Source: an uncultured Collinsella sp. (GTDB taxonomy: Bacteria > Actinomycetota > Coriobacteriia > Coriobacteriales > Coriobacteriaceae). From it: a stretch of 18,025 bases of DNA. Below the pieces are notes generated by a model. That model was not told the DNA's origin, made no database searches, and saw nothing but the letters and a program-made list of their open reading frames with translations. A program made the position numbers and the translations under genes. The stretch covers positions 1 through 18,025 of the forward strand of contig URBS01000030.1 in assembly GCA_900546085.1 (NCBI GenBank). The letters are read 5' to 3'. Below, in pieces: positions 6,409 through 13,626 of this stretch (the stretch's first letter is position 1; every line of letters begins with the position of its first letter).

Positions 6409-7725
6409 ATGAAGAACGAAATGAGCAGAAGGCAGTTCCTGGGCTTCGCTGGCTCCGCGGCTGCGGTTCTTGGTCTGGGTCTCGTGGGCTGTGGTGGTTC
6501 TGCCGGCTCCGGCTCCTCTGCTTCTGGTGACGCTGCCGAGGTCTACTTCCTCCAATTTAAGCCTGAGGTCGACAAGGAGTGGAAGGAGATCGCCAAGGCG
6601 TACAAGAAGGAGAAGGGCGTCGAGGTCAAGATCGTGACCGCCGCCTCCAACACCTACGAGGAGAAGCTCAAGTCCGAGATGTCCAAGAGCTCCGCTCCGA
6701 CGCTGTTCCAGGTCAACGGCCCCACCGGCCTTAAGAACTGGAAGGACTACTGCGCCGATCTTTCCGACACCAAGCTCCGCGGTGAGCTCATCGACGACTC
6801 CCTGGCGCTGCAGTCCGACGGCAAGGATCTGGGTATCGACTGGGTTCAGGAGAGCTACGGCATCATCTACAACAAGGAGCTCCTCGAGAAGGCCGGCTAC
6901 AAGGCCGAGGACATCAACTCCTTCGACAAGCTGAAGGCTTGCGCCGATGACATCCAGGCCCGCAAGGACGAGCTCGGCGTTGACGGTGCCTTCACTTCCG
7001 CCGGCATGGATGACTCCTCCAGCTGGCGCTACACCACGCACCTCGCCAACCTCCCGCTCTACTACGAGTTCGAGAAGGAGCACAATCAGGAGGACGACGA
7101 GATCAAGGGCGAGTATCTCGACAACTTTAAGCAGATCTTCGACCTGTATATCACCGACTCCACCTGCGATCCTTCGCAGCTCGCCTCCAAGACCGGTGAC
7201 GACGCCACCAACGAGTTCGCAACCGGCAAGGCCGTCTTCTACCAGAACGGCTCTTGGGCCTACGCCGACCTCACCAAGGCCGGTATGACCGACGACCAGC
7301 TCGGCATGCTGCCGATCTACATCGGCGTCGACGGCGAGGAGAACCAGGGCCTGTGCTCCGGCGGCGAGAACTACTGGTGCGTCAGCTCCCAGGCTTCCGA
7401 GGATGCCCAGAAGGCCACCGAGGACTTCATGTATTGGTGCGTCACTTCTGACACCGCCACCAGCATCATCGCTGACAAGATGGGTCTGACCGCCCCGTTC
7501 AAGAGCGCTAAGGAGACCACCAACGTCTTCTCGCAGCAGGCCGTTGCTATGGCCAAGGACGGCAAGAAGACCGTCGCTTGGGACTTCGTTTACATCCCCT
7601 CCGAGGAGTGGAAGAAGAACCTCAAGCAGGCTCTCATCGCTTATGCTGCCGACAACACCAAGTGGGACGGCGTCAAGAACGCCTTCGTCGATGGCTGGAA
7701 GACCGAGAAGGCTGCTTCCGAGTAA
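6409..7725 (+). CDS. CUT1-family sugar ABC transporter substrate-binding lipoprotein (Tat-type signal)
   Basis: This 438-residue extracellular solute-binding protein (family 1) would capture an oligosaccharide outside the cell and deliver it to the two permeases encoded next. The N-terminus carries a twin-arginine motif SRRQFLG (Arg7-Arg8), a hydrophobic segment and the lipobox LVGC with Cys28, followed by a Gly/Ser linker. It is therefore probably exported folded by Tat and lipid-anchored. The start at 6409 is chosen because GGGTGGA lies about 6 nt upstream; a start six codons earlier (6391) has no such site. Codons are strongly biased to C-ending forms and GAG/AAG, as expected for an abundant protein. 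The substrate is probably maltodextrin or a related alpha-glucoside, inferred from the GlgP and MalQ genes nearby and not from the protein itself. Confidence 0.92.
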   Translation: MKNEMSRRQFLGFAGSAAAVLGLGLVGCGGSAGSGSSASGDAAEVYFLQFKPEVDKEWKEIAKAYKKEKGVEVKIVTAASNTYEEKLKSEMSKSSAPTLFQVNGPTGLKNWKDYCADLSDTKLRGELIDDSLALQSDGKDLGIDWVQESYGIIYNKELLEKAGYKAEDINSFDKLKACADDIQARKDELGVDGAFTSAGMDDSSSWRYTTHLANLPLYYEFEKEHNQEDDEIKGEYLDNFKQIFDLYITDSTCDPSQLASKTGDDATNEFATGKAVFYQNGSWAYADLTKAGMTDDQLGMLPIYIGVDGEENQGLCSGGENYWCVSSQASEDAQKATEDFMYWCVTSDTATSIIADKMGLTAPFKSAKETTNVFSQQAVAMAKDGKKTVAWDFVYIPSEEWKKNLKQALIAYAADNTKWDGVKNAFVDGWKTEKAASE

Positions 7726-7756
7726 GCAGTTGCTGCCCAAGCTATCTGATTAGCGA

Positions 7757-7792
7757 CAGGGGGCGGGCAGACGTAGGTTTGCCCGCCCCCTG
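7757..7792 (+). promoter_or_regulatory. Intercistronic hairpin between binding-protein and permease genes
   Basis: Perfect 13-bp GC-rich arms (7757-7769 and 7780-7792) with a 10-nt loop lie 31 nt after the binding-protein stop codon. No T-run follows, so it is not a classical terminator. In other binding-protein operons such structures protect the upstream message from 3' decay and raise binding protein over permease; the same role is inferred here. Confidence 0.65.
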
Positions 7793-7812
7793 CATATTGA
7801 AAGGACCCTTCT

Positions 7813-8667
7813 ATGGGCAAAGCACTCAAGCGCTGGTGGCCGCTCTTTATGCTGCCCACGTGCCTGGCGTTTATGATCGGGTTCGTGATTCCCTTTATCC
7901 AGGGTTTCTATCTCTCGTTCTGCCAGTTTATTACCATCAATAACGCGCACTTTGTCGGTATCGAGAACTACGTGCGCGCGCTGTCCGATCCGCAGTTCTC
8001 CACGTCGTTCTTCTTTACCGTGGCGTTTGCCTTCCTGTCGACGGTGCTCATCAACGTGATCGCGCTGGCCATCGCGCAGGCGCTCACCCGCAAAGCGCTC
8101 AAGGGCACCAACATCTTCCGTACGATCTTCTTTATGCCTAACCTGATCGGCGGCATCGTGCTGGGCTACATTTGGCAGATTCTGATCAACTGCCTGCTCT
8201 CCAACGTGGGCGCCCAGCTCATCGCCCTTAACTCTGCTGCTGGCTTCTGGGGCCTTATCATCCTGACCCTGTGGCAGCAGGTCGGCTACATGATGATCAT
8301 CTACATCGCCGGTCTGCAGTCCATCCCGTCTGACTACATCGAGGCCGCCAAGGTCGATGGCGCTACGGCATGGCAGACGTTTTGGAAGGTTAAGATCCCC
8401 AACCTGATGCCGACCATCACCATCTGCCTGTTCCTGTCCATCACCAACGGCTTTAAGCTGTTCGACCAGAACCTCGCCCTTACCGGTGGCGCCCCGGCGC
8501 ACTCCACCGAGATGCTCGCCCTGAACATCTACAACACGTTCTATTCGCGTGCTGGCATCGCATGGCAGGGCATCGGTCAGGCCAAGGCAGTTATCTTCTG
8601 CATCCTGGTTGTCGCTATTTCTATGATCCAGCTTAAGGCCACGAGGTCCAAGGAGGTGCAGCAGTAA
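7813..8667 (+). CDS. Sugar ABC transporter permease (MalF/UgpA type)
   Basis: This 284-residue integral membrane protein has about six hydrophobic segments (about 11-34, 66-90, 104-128, 144-168, 200-217 and 256-274). The cytoplasmic EAA loop, which docks the ATPase, reads EAAKVDGATAWQTFWKVKIP from residue 177. It lacks the large extra N-terminal region and periplasmic loop of enterobacterial MalF, as is usual for CUT1 permeases of this size. AAAGGA lies 7 nt before the start codon. The stop codon overlaps the next start by one base (TAATG), pointing to translational coupling with the second permease. Confidence 0.95.
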   Translation: MGKALKRWWPLFMLPTCLAFMIGFVIPFIQGFYLSFCQFITINNAHFVGIENYVRALSDPQFSTSFFFTVAFAFLSTVLINVIALAIAQALTRKALKGTNIFRTIFFMPNLIGGIVLGYIWQILINCLLSNVGAQLIALNSAAGFWGLIILTLWQQVGYMMIIYIAGLQSIPSDYIEAAKVDGATAWQTFWKVKIPNLMPTITICLFLSITNGFKLFDQNLALTGGAPAHSTEMLALNIYNTFYSRAGIAWQGIGQAKAVIFCILVVAISMIQLKATRSKEVQQ

Positions 8668-9506
8668 TGAAACGCGATAAGGCTATCAACCGCGCGCTCT
8701 CGATCTTCTTTACGATCCTGTCGCTCGCATGGATCTACCCCGTGCTCATGATTGCGCTCAATTCCTTTAAGAAAGCGACCGCAATCAGCACCACCACGGC
8801 GTTCGATCTGCTCACGCCCGAGACGTTCAACGGCCTCGCAAACTACGTGCACGCTCTGAACGAGCAGGGCTTTGCCTCGGCGTTTATGTACTCGCTCATC
8901 ATCACGGTCACGTCGGTCGTGCTGATTCTGGTGTGCTGCTCCATGTGCGCTTGGTACGTGGTGCGCGTCAACAGCAAGATCTCGAACTTCTTCTATTACC
9001 TGTTCGTCTTCTCGATGGTCGTACCGTTCCAGATGCTCATGTTCACGCTGTCCAACCTCGCGGACCGCATCGGCTTTAACACGCCGTTTAACATCTGCTT
9101 CATCTACCTTGGTTTTGGCGCGGGCCTCGCGGTCTTTATGTTCGCCGGCTTCGTCAAGAACATCCCGCTCGAGATTGAGGAAGCGGCCATGATCGACGGC
9201 TGCAACCCGGTCCAGGTGTTCTTTAAGATCGTCCTTCCCATTATGAAGCCCACCTATCTTTCGGTCGGCATCCTTGAGACCATGTGGGTCTGGAACGACT
9301 ATCTGCTGCCCTACCTTACGCTCGACTCCACCAAGTACAAGACCATTCCTATCTTGATCCAGTACTTCCGTGGCGGCTATGGCCACGTCGAGCTCGGCCC
9401 CATGATGGCATGCATCATGATGGTCGTCATCCCCATCGTCATCATGTACATCTTCTGCCAGAAGTACATCATTGACGGCGTTGTGGCAGGTGCCGTCAAG
9501 GGCTGA
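8667..9506 (+). CDS. Sugar ABC transporter permease (MalG/UgpE type)
   Basis: This 279-residue membrane protein has about six membrane segments, starting with IFFTILSLAWIYPVLMIALNSF. The EAA loop EEAAMIDGCNPVQVFFKIVL begins at residue 171, and a C-terminal TM is followed by the conserved tail QKYIIDGVVAGAVKG found in MalG-type proteins. It pairs with the upstream permease to form the translocation pore. Its start overlaps the preceding stop codon by one base; AGGAGG lies about 10 nt upstream, inside the previous gene. Confidence 0.95.
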   Translation: MKRDKAINRALSIFFTILSLAWIYPVLMIALNSFKKATAISTTTAFDLLTPETFNGLANYVHALNEQGFASAFMYSLIITVTSVVLILVCCSMCAWYVVRVNSKISNFFYYLFVFSMVVPFQMLMFTLSNLADRIGFNTPFNICFIYLGFGAGLAVFMFAGFVKNIPLEIEEAAMIDGCNPVQVFFKIVLPIMKPTYLSVGILETMWVWNDYLLPYLTLDSTKYKTIPILIQYFRGGYGHVELGPMMACIMMVVIPIVIMYIFCQKYIIDGVVAGAVKG

Positions 9507-9531
9507 TGCCGTAACTGTTTTGCAAGTTTTG

Positions 9532-9556
9532 GCGGCGCCTCTCAGCGCGGCGCCGC
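9532..9556 (+). promoter_or_regulatory. Small hairpin before the ATPase gene
   Basis: GCGGCGCC (9532-9539) pairs with GGCGCCGC (9549-9556) around a 9-nt loop in the 68-bp gap between the second permease and the ATPase gene. No T-run follows. It may tune relative expression or stability of the ATPase part of the message. Confidence 0.4.
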
Positions 9557-9574
9557 GTATCGAAAGGTAAAGAC

Positions 9575-10774
9575 ATGGCCGAGATCGTTCTCAAACATGT
9601 TCAGAAGGTGTATCCCAACAACGAGTCAAAAAAGAAGGGCTTCTTTGGCAAAAAGAAGAAAACCGAGGAGAAGAAGCACAACCTCAAGGTTACCGAGGAC
9701 GGTGTGCTCGCTGTAGAGGACTTCAACCTCACCGTTCACGACCAGGAGTTCATCGTCCTCGTTGGCCCTTCTGGCTGCGGTAAGTCCACGACGATGCGCA
9801 TGGTCGCCGGCCTGGAGGATATCACCTCGGGCGACGTGCTCATCGACGGCAAGCGCGTCAACGACGTCGCTCCCAAGGACCGCGACATCGCCATGGTGTT
9901 CCAGAGCTATGCTCTGTACCCCAATATGACGGTGTACGAGAACATGGCGTTTACGCTCGAGCTCAAGAAGGTCCCCAAGGACGAGATCGACCGCAAGGTT
10001 CGCTCCGCTGCCGAGATCCTGGGTATTACCGAGTATCTTGACCGTAAGCCCAAGGCACTCTCCGGCGGCCAGCGTCAGCGTGTCGCCATCGGCCGCGCCA
10101 TCGTACGTGACCCCAAGGTCTTTCTGATGGACGAGCCCCTGTCCAACCTGGATGCTAAGCTTCGTAACCAGATGCGCGCCGAGCTCATTAAGCTGCGTCA
10201 TGAGATCAAGGGCACGTTCATTTATGTTACTCACGACCAGACCGAGGCTATGACCCTCGGTGACCGTATCGTGGTCATGAAGGATGGCGTCGTCCAGCAG
10301 ATCGCCACCCCGCAGGAGGTCTTCAACCATCCCGCGAACATCTTCGTCGCCGGCTTTATCGGCGTGCCGCAGATGAACTTCTTCGATGCCCAGCTGGTGC
10401 GCTCGGGCAACGGCTTTACCGTCAAGACCGAGGATATGAACGTGGCGCTCGCCCCCGAGACCTGCGCTCAGCTTGCTCTCAACTGGGACGGCGGCGACGT
10501 GAAGGAGATCACGGCCGGCGTGCGTCCCGAGCAGATTCTGCTTGCCGACAAGGGCGAGGAGGGTGCGCTCCAGGGCACCGTCGAGGTGACCGAGCTCATG
10601 GGCTCGACCGAGCATGTCCACGTGACTGCTCCCGACGGCCAGTTTGTCCTGATCATTCCCGTCGTCGACCTCGAGGCCAAGGGCGCGCTCAAGGCGGGCG
10701 ACCCCATCTGGTTCAAGTTTGAGAAGAACGCGACCCACCTCTTCGATAAGGTCTCTGGCAAGAACCTTATCTAG
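9575..10774 (+). CDS. Sugar ABC transporter ATPase (MsmK/UgpC/MalK type) with a lysine-rich N-terminal insert
   Basis: This 399-residue ATPase energises the CUT1 permease pair. Walker A is GPSGCGKST (64-72), the Q-loop is Gln110, the signature is LSGGQ (162-166), Walker B is VFLMDEP (182-188, Glu187), and the switch is His220. A C-terminal TOBE/regulatory region spans about 270-399. Between the first strand (KVYP) and the second (VLAVEDF) there is an insertion at about residues 15-41, very rich in lysine (ESKKKGFFGKKKKTEEKK), absent from classical MalK. Similar inserts occur, to my knowledge, in some anaerobe homologues. Its role is unknown. AAAGG lies 7 nt before the start. In many Gram-positives such ATPases serve several sugar importers, and this one may too. 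Confidence 0.95.
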   Translation: MAEIVLKHVQKVYPNNESKKKGFFGKKKKTEEKKHNLKVTEDGVLAVEDFNLTVHDQEFIVLVGPSGCGKSTTMRMVAGLEDITSGDVLIDGKRVNDVAPKDRDIAMVFQSYALYPNMTVYENMAFTLELKKVPKDEIDRKVRSAAEILGITEYLDRKPKALSGGQRQRVAIGRAIVRDPKVFLMDEPLSNLDAKLRNQMRAELIKLRHEIKGTFIYVTHDQTEAMTLGDRIVVMKDGVVQQIATPQEVFNHPANIFVAGFIGVPQMNFFDAQLVRSGNGFTVKTEDMNVALAPETCAQLALNWDGGDVKEITAGVRPEQILLADKGEEGALQGTVEVTELMGSTEHVHVTAPDGQFVLIIPVVDLEAKGALKAGDPIWFKFEKNATHLFDKVSGKNLI

Positions 10775-10842
10775 GCCCGGTGCAACCAGGCCCTTCCTTT
10801 GGGCGACTGCGGCTTTGCCATCCTTTTGCCGCGGTCACATAT

Positions 10843-10888
10843 AAGGCTCCCCTCCCGTCCACTGGGCGAGAGGGGAGCCTTTCTTTGT
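10843..10888 (+). terminator. Rho-independent terminator of the ABC operon
   Basis: A perfect 12-bp stem (AAGGCTCCCCTC at 10843-10854 with 10870-10881) and a 15-nt loop are followed by TTCTTTGTGTT. It lies 68 nt after the ATPase stop codon. Confidence 0.85.
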
Positions 10889-10913
10889 GTTGGGACTGTC
10901 TGACCGGTCGTTT

Positions 10914-11131
10914 GTCTCGATCTGTAACGGATAGGGCCGATTTCGGACGTTAGATGTTACAGATCGAGACGGTTCCGCTGAGCTAACCATTTCATCTAAA
11001 TCTGTAACACCAAAGGCGAATTACACCTGCTAGATGTTACAGATTGAGATAAACCCAAGGGGAGGGGCCGGTATGTCTCAATCTGTAACGGCTGGGACCG
11101 TTTTGGTTGAGTAATTGCTACGGATCGAGAT
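10914..11131. repeat. Array of three 57-nt palindromic units (15-nt arm, 27-nt loop, 15-nt arm)
   Basis: Unit 1 (10914-10970) has perfect arms GTCTCGATCTGTAAC and its complement. Unit 2 (10994-11050) has arms with one mismatch. Unit 3 (11075-11131) is more diverged (11 of 15 paired). All three have exactly 27 nt between the arms and are separated by 23 and 24 nt, giving a period of about 80. The shared core is ATCTGTAAC/GTTACAGAT; loop and spacer sequences differ. No coding frame fits. This is not CRISPR (long palindromic unit, variable loops). The function is unknown; candidates are a mobile REP-like element, a structured RNA or a protein-binding array. Confidence 0.75.
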
Positions 11132-11170
11132 TGTTTGGCCGAGTCGGATCACAGGGTAACGTGCGGGCAC

Positions 11171-11203
11171 AAAAAACGGAGCCGTGTTGCCACGACTCCG
11201 TTT
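11171..11203 (-). terminator. Rho-independent terminator of glgP
   Basis: On the minus strand a 13-bp stem (arms 11191-11203 and 11174-11186, one G-U pair) closes on a GCAA tetraloop and is followed by TTTTTT. It lies 27 nt after the glgP stop codon. Confidence 0.9.
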
Positions 11204-11230
11204 CTCAAGAGGATGGGTAAGGGGAATGAG

Positions 11231-13498
11231 CTAGCTCAGGTGCCAGATCTCGTCGTTGTACTGGGAGATCGTACGGTCGGACGAGAAGGTGCCGGCGTTG
11301 GCGATATTGATGAGCGCCTTGCGCATCCAGGCGTCCTGGTCCTCGTAGTCGGCCAGCACGCGCTCCTTGGTCTGGATGTACTCCTCAATGTCGAGCAGGG
11401 CCATAAACCAGTCCTTGCCCTTAATGTCGTCGTGCAGGCGCTGCAGGCGCTCGGCGTTGCCGGTTGCCATAAAGGCCGGGTTGGTGATGAAGTCCACCAG
11501 CAGTTTAATGCCGGGCTTGCGGTAGAGCGCACCGGCGTTGTAGGTGCCGTCGGCGTAGAGCTGCTCGACCTGTTTGGACGAGGCACCAAAGGTATAGATG
11601 TTCTCGTCGCCCACGAGCTCGGCAATCTCCACGTTGGCACCGTCGAGCGTGCACAGGGTTAGGGCGCCGTTGAGCATGAACTTCATGTTGGAGGTGCCGC
11701 TCGCCTCCTTGGAGGCCAGGCTGATCTGCTCGGAGATGTCAGCGGCGGGGATCACGCGCTCGGCGGCGGTGACGTTGTAGTTCTCGATCATGACAACCTG
11801 CAGGTAGGGAGCCACGTCGGGGTCGTTTGCAATCCACTGCGACAGCGTCAGGATCAGATGGATGATGTCCTGCGCGATAGTGTAGGCAGGCGCCGCCTTG
11901 CCGCCAAAGATGATGGTGACAGGGTGCTTAGGCCTGTTGCCGTTCTTGATATCGAAGTACTTCCAGATGATGTAGAGCGCGAGCATCTGCTGACGCTTGT
12001 ACTCGTGGATGCGCTTGACCTGGACGTCGATGATGGCGTTGGAGGGAATGGTCACGCCCTGCTCGAGCGCCATGAACTGGCGCATGATGGCCTTGGCCTC
12101 GACCTTGGTGGCGGCCAGGCGCTCAAGAACGTCCTTGTCGTCGGCGAACTTGGCGAGTTTGCTCAGATCGCCGGTGCTGCGCCAGTCGGTGCCGATCACA
12201 TCGTCGAGCAGGCTGGCGAGCGCGGGGTTGGCCCCATGGATCCAGCGGCGGAAGGTGATGCCGTTGGTCTTGTTGGAGAACTTCTCGGGATAGATCTCGT
12301 AGAACGGATGAAGCTCGGTGTCCTCCAGGATCTTGGTGTGGAGGGCGGCTACGCCGTTGATGGAGAAGCCAAAATGGATGTCCATGTGGGCCATGTGGAC
12401 GGTGTCGTATTCGTCGATGATGGCGACGCGCGGGTCATCGTGCTCGGCCTTCGCGATCTCATCGAGCTTAACGATAATGTCGGCGATGGCAGGGGAGACC
12501 TTCTGCAGGCTGGCGAGCGGCCACTTCTCGAGCGCCTCGGCAAGAATCGTGTGGTTAGTGTAGGCGACCATGGAGCGTACGATGGTCACGGCCTCGTCAA
12601 ACTCGATGTCATGCTCGGTGGTGAGCAAGCGAATGAGCTCGGGGATGACCATGGTGGGGTGCGTGTCGTTAATTTGGACCACGGCGTAGTCGGCCAGATC
12701 GTGCAGGTTGCTGCCGCGCTCGATGGCCTCGTCGATCAGGAGCTGGGCGGCGTTGCTCACCATGAAGTATTCCTGGTAGATGCGAAGCAGGCGGCCCTGC
12801 TCGTCGGAATCGTCGGGGTAGAGGAACAAGGTGAGGTTCTTGGCGATCTCGGTCTTGTCGAAGTCGATGGAGCTGCCGGGGACCAGGCCGTCGTCGACGC
12901 TCGCCAGGTCGAACAGGCGCAGACGGTTCTTGGTGGGCTGGCCGTAACCGGGCACGTCGATGTTGACGAGCTTGGAGGTAACGGCAAAATCGCCGAACTC
13001 GACGGTGTAGGAGCGGTCGTCGTCGACTAGGATGTCCTGCTCACCGAGCCACTCGTCGGGGACGGCCTTCTGCTGGTTGTCGACAAAGCGCTGACGGAAC
13101 AGGCCGTAGTGATAGTTGAGGCCCACGCCATCGCCGGTCAAGCCCAGCGTGGCGATGGAATCCAGGAAGCACGCGGCCAGGCGGCCCAGGCCGCCGTTGC
13201 CGAGCGACGGCTCGACCTCGAATTCCTCGATCTTGTTGAGGTCGTGGCCTGCGGCGGTGAGCTGGTCCTTAACTTCGTCGTAGATGCCGAGGTCGATCAT
13301 GTTGTTGATGAGCAGCTTGCCGATCAAAAATTCGGCGGAAATGTAATAGAGCTTTTTCTTGCCGTTGTTGAGCGGGCAGGTGGCGGAGCGCTCCTGCACG
13401 AGTTTGACCAGCAGCTTGTAAATGCGACGGTCGTCGAGCTGCTCGAGCGAGGTGCCAAAAGACTGCTCGGCGAGTTCCATGAGGTTAATTTGGGGCAT
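11231..13498 (-). CDS. glgP: Glycogen/maltodextrin (alpha-glucan) phosphorylase
   Basis: This 755-residue GT35 enzyme releases glucose-1-phosphate from the non-reducing ends of alpha-1,4-glucans using phosphate, with pyridoxal phosphate as cofactor. The active-site block GNGGLGRLAACFLDS is at residues 101-114, and the PLP-binding Lys606 lies in EASGTSNMKFMLNGALT. QINDTHPT and IHEYKRQ are also typical. It is shorter than the E. coli enzymes of about 800 residues but has all core motifs. The start at 13498 is chosen because AGGAGA precedes it by a few bases; the frame extends nine codons further without a ribosome-binding site. It lies 128 bp downstream of malQ on the same strand and has a strong terminator behind it, so a malQ-glgP operon is likely. 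Preference between glycogen and maltodextrin cannot be read from the sequence. Confidence 0.96.
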   Translation of the reverse strand: MPQINLMELAEQSFGTSLEQLDDRRIYKLLVKLVQERSATCPLNNGKKKLYYISAEFLIGKLLINNMIDLGIYDEVKDQLTAAGHDLNKIEEFEVEPSLGNGGLGRLAACFLDSIATLGLTGDGVGLNYHYGLFRQRFVDNQQKAVPDEWLGEQDILVDDDRSYTVEFGDFAVTSKLVNIDVPGYGQPTKNRLRLFDLASVDDGLVPGSSIDFDKTEIAKNLTLFLYPDDSDEQGRLLRIYQEYFMVSNAAQLLIDEAIERGSNLHDLADYAVVQINDTHPTMVIPELIRLLTTEHDIEFDEAVTIVRSMVAYTNHTILAEALEKWPLASLQKVSPAIADIIVKLDEIAKAEHDDPRVAIIDEYDTVHMAHMDIHFGFSINGVAALHTKILEDTELHPFYEIYPEKFSNKTNGITFRRWIHGANPALASLLDDVIGTDWRSTGDLSKLAKFADDKDVLERLAATKVEAKAIMRQFMALEQGVTIPSNAIIDVQVKRIHEYKRQQMLALYIIWKYFDIKNGNRPKHPVTIIFGGKAAPAYTIAQDIIHLILTLSQWIANDPDVAPYLQVVMIENYNVTAAERVIPAADISEQISLASKEASGTSNMKFMLNGALTLCTLDGANVEIAELVGDENIYTFGASSKQVEQLYADGTYNAGALYRKPGIKLLVDFITNPAFMATGNAERLQRLHDDIKGKDWFMALLDIEEYIQTKERVLADYEDQDAWMRKALINIANAGTFSSDRTISQYNDEIWHLS

Positions 13499-13544
13499 GT
13501 TTTCTCCTGTGATGGGTTGTTTCATGTCTGCAATTCATAAGAAG

Positions 13545-13578
13545 CCCGCGCGAGGGGATTGGGGTGGCCTCGCGCGGG
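13545..13578 (-). promoter_or_regulatory. Intercistronic hairpin between malQ and glgP
   Basis: Perfect 11-bp arms CCCGCGCGAGG (13545-13555) and CCTCGCGCGGG (13568-13578) enclose a 12-nt loop. On the minus strand CTTCTTATG follows, not a proper T-run, so it is at best a weak terminator and more likely an mRNA-stability or partial-attenuation element between the two genes. Confidence 0.55.
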
Positions 13579-13626
13579 AAAAGCAAGCGCGTCCGCACGG
13601 TGGGGAGGGGTCGGGCGTGGTAGCTC

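Noticed and set aside
6301..7740. A 479-codon open frame antisense to the binding-protein gene
   Set aside because: It is an artefact of the extreme codon bias of the sense gene: translation is a Leu/Val/Gly-rich sequence with no family features, while the sense frame has signal, lipobox and family motifs.
9626..10738. A 370-codon antisense frame opposite the ATPase gene
   Set aside because: It mirrors the ATPase reading frame, has no ribosome-binding site or recognisable domain, and the ATPase motifs are complete on the plus strand.
10914..11131. CRISPR array
   Set aside because: Units are themselves long palindromes with variable loops, only three are present, the third is diverged, and no cas gene is in the window.
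11858..13030. Long plus-strand frames opposite glgP (and similarly opposite malQ, galE and the hydrolase gene)
   Set aside because: These are GC-rich shadow frames; the minus-strand (or, for the hydrolase, plus-strand) genes carry all catalytic motifs, ribosome-binding sites and terminators.
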